Source: Bacillus sp. sid0103 (GTDB lineage Bacteria; Bacillota; Bacilli; Bacillales_B; DSM-18226). From it: 64,000 nt of DNA. Position 1 is the first letter of the stretch, and every line of letters starts with the position of its first letter. The stretch is from positions 1-64,000 of the forward strand of contig NZ_JAHUWN010000028.1 in assembly GCF_019219025.1 (NCBI RefSeq), written 5' to 3'. Made by a program: the position numbers and the translations under genes. Of this stretch, positions 47,519-55,669 are shown one piece after another. The notes beneath the pieces are model-generated. The model worked only from the letters and a program-made list of their open reading frames with translations. It was not told the DNA's origin and made no database searches.

Positions 47519-48067
47519 TTATCGTTTCGGATCATTTTTATAAACAAGCTTAAGAAGGAACTCCAAAGTCCAGCTGATTCCCATTTTATCATCAATGTGA
47601 AAGCATGGAACATTTGTTTCAGATGTGATTTTCAAATACAGTTTGTCTTTCCAGTAAACAATAGCAGCTATATTAGAAACTTTATTTAATAAAGGGAGGT
47701 CGTCTTCACTTCTTACTATTAGCAACTTTGGAAAAGACTCGAACTTGTAACCTTCGATTATAATCACATCGGGCTGAAAAAATTTCATCAGTTCAATCTG
47801 GTCGTCAAGTGAATAATAATGGTTCTCTGCCTGGAGAAGTATACTTCCATTTCCTTCAATAATTGAAGCAAGTGCCCCAGCATGTAAATGTTTGTCTGTA
47901 TCTTTCAGTGGTGGTTTTTCTGGCCTGCCGCCATGACCGTGATGTTTGATGGTAACGGTTTTTACTCCTTTTGCTGCCAACGTTTTAATCAAATTTGAAG
48001 TAATGGTTGTCTTTCCGCTATTTTGATAACCAACCACCTGAAAGATAACAGGCGTTACCAAGGCCAC
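47519..48067 (-). CDS. mobB: Molybdopterin-guanine dinucleotide biosynthesis protein MobB
   Basis: MobB is a small GTP-binding helper of MobA. The 182-residue protein has a P-loop (GYQNSGKTT near residues 13-21), a conserved KHHGHGG segment, and DVIIIEGYK. The GTG start overlaps the end of moeA, and the ribosome site is weak, so it depends on coupled translation. The two form a moeA-mobB unit as in other Bacillus. mobA is not in the window. Confidence 0.9.
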   Translation of the reverse strand: MALVTPVIFQVVGYQNSGKTTITSNLIKTLAAKGVKTVTIKHHGHGGRPEKPPLKDTDKHLHAGALASIIEGNGSILLQAENHYYSLDDQIELMKFFQPDVIIIEGYKFESFPKLLIVRSEDDLPLLNKVSNIAAIVYWKDKLYLKITSETNVPCFHIDDKMGISWTLEFLLKLVYKNDPKR

Positions 48068-49329
48068 TCACTACCGACTTGATCTTCAAGGAGTAGGACA
48101 TCAACCTCACTGCCAGCTAAATAGCCCCTCGTTCCACCTGGGAGTATCATCAACGAATTAGCCCCAGAAAGGCTCATAATAATGTTAGACTTATCAAGTC
48201 CACTCGGTGTTGCCTTTAATCTTCCTGCATCAAAAAACGTAGAACTTCGAACAAACCTTGTAAACGGATTAGCTTTAGGAAAATCTACTTCTAAAAGGGC
48301 TTTTTCTTTCCGAAGATGCGGTTTTTCGGAAAAAAGCATTCTTCGAATAATTGGGCGGGCAAACAATTCAAACCCGACATAACATGCCGATGGATTTCCC
48401 GAAAGCCCAAACAGAAGTTTTCTATTATACTGGGCCACTGTCGTTACACTTCCCGGTCGCATGGCAACTTTATTAAAGAAAACCTCCGCACCTAGCTTTT
48501 TATAAATTGCGGGCAGGTAATCAAAATCTCCAACAGAAACCCCGCCGGTCGTAATTAACAAATCAACCTTGTTTAACGCGTTTTTCACTGCTTCAAAGCA
48601 AGTGTCGAACTCATCCGGAAGCTTTCCTAAATAGAGTACAATTCCCCCAGCTCTTTCTATTTGAGCTGCAATCATATGAGAATTACTGTTGCGGATTTTC
48701 CCTGGAACAAGGGCCTCGTTTACTTCCAATAGTTCCGTCCCTGTAGCAAACAAACCCACAAGTGGTTTTTTCGCCACAGCCACCCGTTCATATCCAAACG
48801 TCGCAAGCATGGCTTGTATCCCAGGATTTATTAACGTCCCTTTCTTCACCAAAACTTTGCCTTCCTTAGTATCCTCGCCTCTAAACGAAACATTATCCCC
48901 TTTGTTAAAGCTGCGTTTAATTGACATAAAGGGAATCCCGTTCTTTTCATAAGCCTGCGCAAGTTCGAACATTACAACTGCATCTGTTCCCTCAGGCATC
49001 ATCGCACCAGTCATAATTCTAACTGCCTGGAAAGCTCCAATTACTTTTTTTGAAACCAATCCAGCACCAATATGATCGACTACTTCAAATTCAACAATAT
49101 TGGATGGCGAGGCATCCCGTGTATCAATCGACCTGACTGCAAAGCCGTCGTAAGGTGCCCGATCAAAATGAGGAACATCACTGGTTGCAATTAAATCCTC
49201 GGATAAAAAACGACCATAGCTTTCATTAATTGAAATATGTTCGGTAACCCCCTGTAATTGATAGGCCATAATTTTTTCGACCGCTTCTCTAATTGGTATC
49301 GGCCTTCTTCTTTCGAACAAAGTAATCAA
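48055..49329 (-). CDS. moeA: Molybdopterin molybdenumtransferase MoeA
   Basis: MoeA inserts molybdate into the cofactor. The 424-residue protein has the MoeA start (PIREAVEKIMAYQ), the D-rich region SDVPHFDRAPYDGFAV, TTGGVSVGDFDYL near residue 250, and the GNPSACYVGFELFARP segment. Gephyrin-like four-domain layout and length are normal. It overlaps mobB by 13 bases. It supports nitrate or other molybdoenzymes whose genes are not in this window. Confidence 0.93.
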   Translation of the reverse strand: MITLFERRRPIPIREAVEKIMAYQLQGVTEHISINESYGRFLSEDLIATSDVPHFDRAPYDGFAVRSIDTRDASPSNIVEFEVVDHIGAGLVSKKVIGAFQAVRIMTGAMMPEGTDAVVMFELAQAYEKNGIPFMSIKRSFNKGDNVSFRGEDTKEGKVLVKKGTLINPGIQAMLATFGYERVAVAKKPLVGLFATGTELLEVNEALVPGKIRNSNSHMIAAQIERAGGIVLYLGKLPDEFDTCFEAVKNALNKVDLLITTGGVSVGDFDYLPAIYKKLGAEVFFNKVAMRPGSVTTVAQYNRKLLFGLSGNPSACYVGFELFARPIIRRMLFSEKPHLRKEKALLEVDFPKANPFTRFVRSSTFFDAGRLKATPSGLDKSNIIMSLSGANSLMILPGGTRGYLAGSEVDVLLLEDQVGSEWPW

Positions 49330-49479
49330 CTCCTGCCTTAAAACAAGTATCTTTCATTTATTGATAGGTACGATTTATCAATGATTAATTTCCATTATAA
49401 GCTTATTAAAAACTTACTAACATATCAAATATCACAAATTAAAAGAATGTAGCAATAAAAATGAAAATCATATTGAACG

Positions 49480-49522
49480 TGTGATGTAGGTCACCAAATT
49501 TTTTTCTTATTTAAATTATGAT
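49480..49522 (+). promoter_or_regulatory. FNR site and -10 box of ric
   Basis: TGTGATGTAGGTCACC (49480-49495) is one base from the FNR consensus. A TATGAT -10 box at 49517-49522 puts the start near 49529, exactly 41.5 bases from the palindrome centre. This is class II activator geometry. Confidence 0.7.
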
Positions 49523-49568
49523 TAGGTTAGATTTACTAACTTGATTTTTATTAAGGAGGATTTATACG

Positions 49569-50264
49569 ATGAGTTTCACTATTAACGCTAATTCATTAGT
49601 TAAAGATATTGTTAACGAATTACCAAAAACAAGTGATGTGTTTAAAAAGAACCGAATAGATTTTTGTTGTGGAGGAAACATTTCATTAACAGAAGCAGTG
49701 GCTCAAAATAATCTTAACCTCGATACTTTATTAAAAGAATTACAAGGAGTCTTTGAAACATACGAAAACGCCGAAAAAGATGTGGAAGTTTGGACGAACT
49801 CTGATTCAGCTACGATTATTAATCATGTCATCTCCAACTACCACCGTGTATCTGATGAGGAACTAACAAAGCTTAGTCCCTATGTAACAAAAGTATCTCG
49901 TGTCCATGGAGAACATCACCCAGAATTATTAAAGGTTAACGAACTCTTTTATGAATTCAAAAAAGAATTGCTGGAGCATATGGCAAAAGAAGAAGCGATT
50001 GTTTTTCCATTAATTAAGCAACTTGCTGATGGAACCATCGAGAACCGTGAAGAAGCTATTGCGATGATTGTTGAATTAGAAAAAGAGCATGATCATGCAG
50101 GAGAAATTTTAAGAAAAATCCGTGCAGTAACAGATGACTTTACACTTCCTCTCGATGCCTGTGGTACGTATCGTTTAGTGTATGCTCGTCTTGAGGCATT
50201 AGAAGGATTAACCTTTATGCATGTACATCTTGAAAACAATATCCTATTTCCAAGGTATATATAA
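49569..50264 (+). CDS. ric: Iron-sulfur cluster repair di-iron protein Ric (ScdA/YtfE)
   Basis: Ric repairs Fe-S clusters damaged by nitric oxide or oxidants. The 231-residue protein has the N-terminal DUF542 part with FCCGG (near residues 33-37) and a hemerythrin-like domain whose histidines and glutamates (VISNYHRVSDEE, VHGEHHPEL, HMAKEE, EHDHAGEIL) bind two irons. The RBS (AAGGAGG) is strong. An FNR promoter lies upstream, which fits a role in nitrate or nitrite respiration, where nitric oxide arises. Confidence 0.93.
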   Translation: MSFTINANSLVKDIVNELPKTSDVFKKNRIDFCCGGNISLTEAVAQNNLNLDTLLKELQGVFETYENAEKDVEVWTNSDSATIINHVISNYHRVSDEELTKLSPYVTKVSRVHGEHHPELLKVNELFYEFKKELLEHMAKEEAIVFPLIKQLADGTIENREEAIAMIVELEKEHDHAGEILRKIRAVTDDFTLPLDACGTYRLVYARLEALEGLTFMHVHLENNILFPRYI

Positions 50265-50270
50265 TGATTA

Positions 50271-50295
50271 AAACAGCCTCAAAGGCTGTTTTTTT
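50271..50295 (+). terminator. Terminator of ric
   Basis: AAACAGCCT and AGGCTGTTT form a stem over CAA followed by a T-run. Confidence 0.9.
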
Positions 50296-50299
50296 GTGC

Positions 50300-50328
50300 A
50301 AAAAGCCTCTCTTCTTATGAAGAGAGGT
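50300..50328 (-). terminator. Terminator after moaA
   Basis: CCTCTCTTC and GAAGAGAGG form a stem followed by CTTTTTG on the minus strand. Confidence 0.82.
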
Positions 50329-51344
50329 TAACCGCCAATATAAGACATTTCTATTTTTTTACGATTTTTATACGTTTCTGCCGTTCTTTCGTCTGAATAT
50401 CGATCATCTCGGCCATTCCAAATGCCACTCACCCGCTCACGGATTTCTTCATCAGTGGCGCCATTTCTCATAAAGTTCCGAATATCATGCCCATTTCCAT
50501 TAAATAAACAAGTAAATATCTGACCATTCGCCGATAACCGTGACCGGGTACAGCTTGTGCAAAACGATTCGGATACAGATGTAATAAAGCCCACGTTCAC
50601 ATCTTTATCTTTATATCGGTACAGTTTTGCCACTTCCCCGTAATAGGCAGGGTCAACTGGCTCGAGTTCAAATTGTTCCTTTAATAAATAATAAATCTGT
50701 TTTTTTGTAACGACATCATCCATTTTCCAGCCGTTTGTAGCGCCAACATCCATAAATTCAATATAACGCAACTCTAATCCCTTTTCTTTGCAATAATCTG
50801 CCATTGGAATAATTTCTGTATCGTTTAGACCTTTCTTTACAACCATATTAATTTTGACCCCAAGCCCAGCTTGTTTGGCTGCTTCAATGCCCTCTAATAC
50901 GGGACCTGTGCCTACTCCGCGCCCGTTAATTTCCCCAAACAGTTCATCGTTTAACGTATCAAGACTAACGTTAACGCGTTTGAGACCAGCTTCCTTTAAC
51001 TTTTTTGCATATTTCGGCAGGAGTACACCATTGGTCGTTAACCCAAGATCAAGTACCCCCTCTATAACAGACAATTTCTGAACAAGAATAGGTAAATCTT
51101 TCCTAAGAAGAGGTTCTCCCCCAGTTAAGCGGATTTTCTCCACACCCAAACTGACAAATATTTTCGCCAGACGCTCAATCTCTTCATATGACAGCAAGGC
51201 GCTTTTTGGCAGAAATTCAAAATCCGGACCAAATTGATCTGCTGGCATACAGTACTGACAGCGGAAATTGCAGCGGTCAATTACGGATATCCTCAAGTCA
51301 TGCAACGGTCTATTTAATTTATCTTTAATAATGGTTTTTTCCAT
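50328..51344 (-). CDS. moaA: GTP 3',8-cyclase MoaA
   Basis: MoaA is the radical SAM enzyme for the first step of molybdenum cofactor synthesis. The 338-residue protein has the N-terminal cluster motif CNFRCQYC (near residues 25-32), a GGEPLLR segment, and the C-terminal cluster cysteines ([19 protein letters not shown]). It ends with a glycine pair (YIGG), needed for activity in the family. It has its own terminator. moaC, moaD and moaE are not in the window. Confidence 0.95.
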   Translation of the reverse strand: MEKTIIKDKLNRPLHDLRISVIDRCNFRCQYCMPADQFGPDFEFLPKSALLSYEEIERLAKIFVSLGVEKIRLTGGEPLLRKDLPILVQKLSVIEGVLDLGLTTNGVLLPKYAKKLKEAGLKRVNVSLDTLNDELFGEINGRGVGTGPVLEGIEAAKQAGLGVKINMVVKKGLNDTEIIPMADYCKEKGLELRYIEFMDVGATNGWKMDDVVTKKQIYYLLKEQFELEPVDPAYYGEVAKLYRYKDKDVNVGFITSVSESFCTSCTRSRLSANGQIFTCLFNGNGHDIRNFMRNGATDEEIRERVSGIWNGRDDRYSDERTAETYKNRKKIEMSYIGG

Positions 51345-51670
51345 TTTCTCAACTCCATTATTTTATGGAACCTTTTTTAAGTGTATCAGTTATTCATTAG
51401 ATAGACTGTTACTTTATTCACTATTACCATATTTATTACTATAAGTCTTATCTTAGCAGATGTTCTCCAGTCTATAAATAATTGTTTGGAGAAAGATTTT
51501 CAAGTTGACAATAATCAAATTGTCGATTATAAAATAGTATTTTTTCCTCCGAAAGTTTTCACTATATTGTCATTGTTTACTTCTTTTTATTGGCTATTGA
51601 TGAGATAAAATATTACTAACAAACAATTCATGTTCATCAGGAAGATAGTAGTAAAGATGACACGTAGAGG
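51345..51670. other. Non-coding gap with the promoter of the second FNR gene
   Basis: This 326-base stretch is very AT-rich. TTGACA (51505-51510) and TATAAA (51528-51533) are 17 bases apart and form a good sigma-A promoter. GACAAT-N6-ATTGTC (51507-51524) overlaps it, and TTGACAATAATCAA (51505-51518) also resembles the E. coli FNR-type box TTGAT-N4-ATCAA. I see no gene. The untranslated leader would be about 140 bases. Confidence 0.55.
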
Positions 51671-52372
51671 GTGAATCCGATGACAATGAAACCAACTCAT
51701 TCAATTGAAATAAAAGAATTGCTTAGATTTGCAGACCGGAAATTTAAAAGTGAAAAAGGGAGTTTTCTATTTCAAGAAGGAATGGTTGCCGAGGAACTTT
51801 ACATTATCATTTCCGGAAAAGTTCAAATTAGTAAAATCACATCAGATGGCCGTGAACTTTCATTAAGAATTTGTGGAGAAAATGATATTTGCGGGGAATT
51901 AACCCTTTTTACAGATAATCCAAGATATCTATTAAGTGCGATGGTTCTTGAGGAAGGAGAAGTTGTCGCCATAAAAAAAGATGTCATTGAAAGTGAGATA
52001 TTTCAAAATAGTAAGCTTGCATTTGAATTCATGAAATGGATGAGTGACCATTTCCGTAAAACGCAAACAAAATTTCGCGACCTGGTCTTAAATGGGAAAC
52101 GCGGTGCCCTATTTTCCACTCTTATCCGTATGTCAAATAGTTATGGCATTCAAAAAGATAATGAAATCCTAATTGATCTGCCGTTAACAAACCAAGAACT
52201 GGCTAATTTCTGCGGTACATCACGTGAAAGTACCAACCGAATCCTAAGCGAACTAAAAAAGGATAACATCATTTCCGTTAAAAAAGGGAAAATAACTATT
52301 TTGGATTTACAATACTTAAAAAATGAAATCGATTGTGAAAATTGTTCTGCAGTCTATTGCAGCATTGAATAG
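51671..52372 (+). CDS. FNR-type Crp/Fnr transcription regulator (second copy)
   Basis: The 233-residue protein is a clear paralog of the first FNR: the same barrel (YLLSAMVLEEGEV), the same dimer helix with RKTQTKFRDLVLNGKRGALF (20 residues quoted), and recognition helix NFCGTSRESTNRIL. The C-terminus carries C-x2-C-x4-C (CENCSAVYC), so it too should hold an Fe-S cluster. The recognition helix differs (REST vs REVV), so targets may differ. GAGGGTG precedes the start. It sits between moaA and the radical SAM gene. Confidence 0.88.
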   Translation: MNPMTMKPTHSIEIKELLRFADRKFKSEKGSFLFQEGMVAEELYIIISGKVQISKITSDGRELSLRICGENDICGELTLFTDNPRYLLSAMVLEEGEVVAIKKDVIESEIFQNSKLAFEFMKWMSDHFRKTQTKFRDLVLNGKRGALFSTLIRMSNSYGIQKDNEILIDLPLTNQELANFCGTSRESTNRILSELKKDNIISVKKGKITILDLQYLKNEIDCENCSAVYCSIE

Positions 52373-52395
52373 GATGGGAAGCCATCCTATTTTAT
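52368..52395 (+). terminator. Terminator of the second FNR gene
   Basis: AATAGGATGG and CCATCCTATT form a stem over GAAG, followed by a T-rich stretch. Confidence 0.8.
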
Positions 52396-52412
52396 TTCCA
52401 TTTTCACTACAA

Positions 52413-52447
52413 ACAAGGCGGTCTCACGAAAATGGGACAGCCTTGTA
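52413..52447 (-). terminator. Hairpin after the radical SAM gene
   Basis: ACAAGGC and GCCTTGT close a long hairpin with inner GTC/GAC pairs; TTTG follows on the minus strand. A likely but weak terminator. Confidence 0.5.
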
Positions 52448-52456
52448 CTATTTTTC

Positions 52457-53587
52457 TTACTTCTCCTGTACTTGCTTCTCTCTTAATGATTTGGGAATAT
52501 ACACGCAGAATGGCTCACTTTCTAGATAATCTCCAGTCATTGCATAAGCTCTTGACCTTGATCCCCCGCAAACATGGCGGAATTCACAGACGCCACATTT
52601 TCCTTTAAAAAGATCTGGATTACGAAGAGATTTGAATATCGGTGATTCACGATAAATTTCTGCTAATGGCGTTTCTCGGATATTACCTGCTTTAACTGGT
52701 AAAAGCCCACTTGGATATACATCCCCAATATGGGAGATGAACACAAACCCATTTCCATCATTAACACCTTTTGGAGCACGTCCCAGACCGTCAATAGAGC
52801 CTGTTAACCCTTTTTCTGTTAATGCACTTAAATACTCGATTTCATCTGTTGTTTCCTTCGCTTCACGCATTTTTTGTTGAATCACAACACGTCGGTAGTG
52901 CATTGCTTCTGTTGTTTTGATATCAAAAGAAACGCGCTTGCTTAAATCATATAACCATCTGAATACTTTTTCATGTTGAACAGGAGAAATCATATCTGAT
53001 TCTTGTCCTCTTCCTGTTGGAACTAGGAAAAAGACACTCCATAACACACAGCCTAAATCCTCTACCATTTTTGCCATTTCATCAAGATAGTCAATATTGT
53101 AACGGGAAATAACCGTATTTATCTGAATAGGTAATCCAACTTCATGCAAATATTTTATTTTTTCCATCGTAAGGTCAAATGATCCAGCTGTTCCCCTAAA
53201 ATGATCATGAATTTCCGCTTTAGGACCATCAATACTAAATGCCCAACGAGATAGACCTACTTCTTTTGCCTTTTCAATCGCTTCTTTTGTTACATTAGGT
53301 GTTGCGCTTGGTGTCATGGACACCCGTACACCCTTTTTTACTGCATATTTTGCAATTTCAAAAACATCGTCTCTCATTAGAGGGTCTCCGCCAGTAAAAA
53401 CAAGCATCGGATTGTTCATTTCATATATTTGATCAATTAAATTTATTCCCTCTTCAAACGATAGTTCACGTGGGTCCCTTTTATATTGTGCATCCGCACG
53501 GCAGTGCAGGCATTTTAATTGGCAAGCTCTTGTGAGTTCCCAAATAACAATAAATGGATCTTTATTAAAGTCTCGGCTAATAGCCAT
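52457..53587 (-). CDS. Radical SAM/SPASM enzyme, NirJ/AhbD-like
   Basis: The 376-residue protein has the radical SAM motif C22-x3-C26-x2-C29 (ACQLKCLHC), GGDPLMRDD near residue 66, and a C-terminal SPASM domain with CGVCEFRHVCGG and a later FCVYI cysteine, giving at least two more cluster sites. Relatives are NirJ/AhbD haem-modifying enzymes and the TIGR04053 group of Bacillus, a memory-based call. An FNR box with perfect -10 lies upstream (53669-53684). It ends convergent with the second FNR gene and has yitW upstream on the same strand. The substrate is unknown; a haem-like or peptide target is possible. Confidence 0.8.
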   Translation of the reverse strand: MAISRDFNKDPFIVIWELTRACQLKCLHCRADAQYKRDPRELSFEEGINLIDQIYEMNNPMLVFTGGDPLMRDDVFEIAKYAVKKGVRVSMTPSATPNVTKEAIEKAKEVGLSRWAFSIDGPKAEIHDHFRGTAGSFDLTMEKIKYLHEVGLPIQINTVISRYNIDYLDEMAKMVEDLGCVLWSVFFLVPTGRGQESDMISPVQHEKVFRWLYDLSKRVSFDIKTTEAMHYRRVVIQQKMREAKETTDEIEYLSALTEKGLTGSIDGLGRAPKGVNDGNGFVFISHIGDVYPSGLLPVKAGNIRETPLAEIYRESPIFKSLRNPDLFKGKCGVCEFRHVCGGSRSRAYAMTGDYLESEPFCVYIPKSLREKQVQEK

Positions 53588-53641
53588 ATTGATACGCCTC
53601 CTAATAGCGGCTCATTTACTCAACTAGCCTTATTAATCTGT

Positions 53642-53684
53642 ATTATAATGGTGTTTATATTTAAAAAAAGTGAACTAGCTCACA
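53642..53684 (-). promoter_or_regulatory. FNR site and -10 box of the radical SAM gene
   Basis: AGTGAACTAGCTCACA (53669-53684) is an FNR-like palindrome, one base from consensus. On the minus strand a perfect TATAAT lies at 53647-53642, so the start is near 53635, 41.5 bases from the palindrome centre: class II activator geometry. Confidence 0.75.
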
Positions 53685-53720
53685 TTCCTGTCGTATATTT
53701 ATGTACGAATTGTGAAGCAA

Positions 53721-53753
53721 AAAAAACAGCAGAAAAAATCTGCTGTTTTTTTG
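53721..53753 (-). terminator. Terminator after yitW
   Basis: AAACAGCAGA and TCTGCTGTTT form a stem, followed by eight T on the minus strand. Confidence 0.88.
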
Positions 53754-53770
53754 ATAAGTCCAAATAAATT

Positions 53771-54079
53771 TTAGCGAATTCCTAAGGCAATTTTCGCATA
53801 GCGGGACATCATTTCTTTATTCCAAGGGGGATTGAAAACAATATTAACTTCTACCTCTTTAATTTCTGGAATATCAGCCAGTGCTCGTTTGACTTGATCC
53901 ACAATCGTACCTGCAAGCGGGCAGCCCATTGAAGTTAATGTCATCGTAATCGTTACGTTGCCATCCTCATCCATTTCGGTATCGTATACTAATCCTAAGT
54001 TTACGATATCAACGCCTAATTCAGGGTCAATAACTAACTCTAGAGCACCTAATATATTTTCTTTTAGTTCTTCATTCAT
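53771..54079 (-). CDS. Metal-sulfur cluster assembly protein (PaaD/DUF59, YitW)
   Basis: This 102-residue protein belongs to the MIP18/PaaD (DUF59) family: ALELVIDPELGVDIVNLGLV near the start and MTLTSMGCPLAG, whose cysteine (near residue 53) can hold iron or a cluster. Such proteins help load Fe-S clusters onto targets. It matches YitW. It is upstream of the radical SAM gene on the same strand, but a terminator and the FNR promoter lie between, so the two are separately transcribed. Confidence 0.9.
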   Translation of the reverse strand: MNEELKENILGALELVIDPELGVDIVNLGLVYDTEMDEDGNVTITMTLTSMGCPLAGTIVDQVKRALADIPEIKEVEVNIVFNPPWNKEMMSRYAKIALGIR

Positions 54080-54363
54080 TTTTGTTCCACTCCTTCAATA
54101 TCTTTATGCCAATTTATTATAGCAAATATCTTTACCTTCTTTTCTAGATTGAGACTTGGTTAAAAAAAGTATATAGTTTTTTTATACTCTTGGGTGTGAA
54201 TTTTTTTACAGTTTTGATATAAAATTGTTAACATAGTGAATATAGAAATAATAAAGTTCCTACAAGTATGTACTATTTATATTCGCAGTGTAACATGTAT
54301 ATTAATTTTTTCCTAAAGCAACAATCATTATTAGTGATGAAATTTTCTTGAGAAGGAGCTATT

Positions 54364-55176
54364 ATGACAGAGAGACACTTAATTGCATTAGATTTAGATG
54401 GAACTTTATTGAAAGATGATAAAACGATATCTATAAAAACGAAAGAGATTATTAAAAAGGTAAGGGAACAAGGTCATATCGTAATGATTGCAACGGGCAG
54501 ACCATTTCGTTCCTGTGAGATGTATTATCATGAATTGAATTTAGACACACCGATTGTCAATTTCAATGGAGCGTTTACGCATTATCCTGGAAAGCCCGAC
54601 TGGGGTTATCACCAACCACTTGATATCAAGGTGGCAAAAGATATTGTAGAAGCCTGCAGAAGCTTTCATTTTCATAATATCATCGCAGAAGTAATCGATG
54701 ATGTGTATTTCCACTATCATGATGAAAAGCTTTTAGACATTTTTAATTTTGGAAATCCTACAATCACTACGGGGGATTTAGCAAAATATTTAAAGGAATC
54801 ACCAACAAGCTTGTTAATACATACAGAGGAAGATCAATTAAAGATAATACGGGATCATTTATCTGCGGTCCATGCCGAAGTTATTGATCATCGCAGTTGG
54901 GCAGCACCTTGGCACGTGATTGAGATTATAAAAGCTGGCTTAAATAAAGCTGTTGGTTTGAAAAAGGCATCTGATTATTACGGTATCCCTGCTGAAAGAG
55001 TGATTGCATTTGGGGACGAAGATAATGACCTCGAAATGCTTGAATATGCAGGTCATGGGATTGCCATGGGAAATGCTATTGATCAAGTGAAAATTATTGC
55101 AAATGACATTACTTTAAGCAACGAAGATGATGGAGTGGGACAATATTTGGCAGATTTGTTAAACATAAAATTTTAA
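54364..55176 (+). CDS. HAD family hydrolase, Cof type (YitU)
   Basis: This 270-residue protein has the HAD core: ALDLDGTLLKDD near the N-terminus (nucleophile D), a threonine in MIATGRP, a lysine in the middle, and GDEDNDLEMLEYAG near residue 218. The C2B cap between marks it as a Cof-type phosphatase for small sugar or cofactor phosphates, such as FMN or PLP. It matches YitU in size and place. GAGAAGGAGC gives a strong start. Confidence 0.9.
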   Translation: MTERHLIALDLDGTLLKDDKTISIKTKEIIKKVREQGHIVMIATGRPFRSCEMYYHELNLDTPIVNFNGAFTHYPGKPDWGYHQPLDIKVAKDIVEACRSFHFHNIIAEVIDDVYFHYHDEKLLDIFNFGNPTITTGDLAKYLKESPTSLLIHTEEDQLKIIRDHLSAVHAEVIDHRSWAAPWHVIEIIKAGLNKAVGLKKASDYYGIPAERVIAFGDEDNDLEMLEYAGHGIAMGNAIDQVKIIANDITLSNEDDGVGQYLADLLNIKF

Positions 55177-55287
55177 CGCCTATTCGCCATTGTTTACCTA
55201 AATGAACGACCCCATTTTGGTACATACTATGTTCTGAGGCAGCAATGCTGTTTCAAAATGAGCCTTGAGCATATTGGAGGGATTCGA

Positions 55288-55440
55288 ATGGGTAAACGAA
55301 ACAAATCAAAACGCTTTGTCCAGCAAGGAGTGGATACGGTCAGTAAACATGCCGAACGTATTCCCTATCACATGACCTACGCTGAAGCTGAAGCTCAGAA
55401 GATGGCCAATGTGCAAGAATCCTCGCTTGGAGGAATATAA
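55288..55440 (+). CDS. Small basic protein, 50 residues, unknown
   Basis: The product starts MGKRNKSKRFVQQGVDTV and continues HMTYAEAEAQKMANV. The ATG at 55288 follows TTGGAGGG, which is stronger than an upstream start at 55258. It ends one base before the next gene, which uses the GGAGG at its end, so the two are coupled. A basic, alanine-glutamate-rich small protein of this kind could be spore-associated (SASP-like), but no family is recognised. Confidence 0.6.
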   Translation: MGKRNKSKRFVQQGVDTVSKHAERIPYHMTYAEAEAQKMANVQESSLGGI

Positions 55441-55441
55441 A

Positions 55442-55627
55442 ATGGGAAACCAATTGTTCCAAGAAGCACGAAGATTTGTCGAGATGGCGAAATCGGCCAA
55501 CCCTGCTGAACTTGATTCTGCTACAGCGAAAGCTAAAAATGCATTAAGTTCTGCTTATGCAAATTCCACTGTTGCAGAGCAAGCGCAGCTCCAACAAATG
55601 CAACAAGAGCTTGATCAACTTTCTTAA
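55442..55627 (+). CDS. DUF3813 family protein
   Basis: This 61-residue protein (MGNQLFQEARRFVEMAKSAN, then NALSSAYANSTVAEQAQLQQ) is helical and glutamine-rich, and matches the DUF3813 family of Bacillaceae from memory of its pattern. GGAGGAATATAAA stands before the ATG. Function unknown. It is coupled to the 50-residue gene. Confidence 0.75.
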   Translation: MGNQLFQEARRFVEMAKSANPAELDSATAKAKNALSSAYANSTVAEQAQLQQMQQELDQLS

Positions 55628-55628
55628 C

Positions 55629-55668
55629 AGAAAAGCGGTAGCGCTTTAAGGGCGCTCCGCTTTTCTTG
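55629..55668 (+). terminator. Terminator of the small-protein pair
   Basis: AAAAGCGG-GCGC and GCGC-CCGCTTTT form a strong stem with a T-rich end. The core resembles part of the family B repeat. Confidence 0.8.
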
Positions 55669-55669
55669 T

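Noticed and set aside
49364..49384. TTGATA-N9-TATCAA palindrome upstream of moeA as a regulator site
   Set aside because: It is short, AT-rich and matches no known box; palindromes like this are frequent in such DNA.
54195..54210. TGTGAATTTTTTTACA as an FNR site upstream of yitU
   Set aside because: One base differs from consensus, it is a T-run, and no -10 box stands at the class II distance. A chance match in AT-rich DNA is likely.
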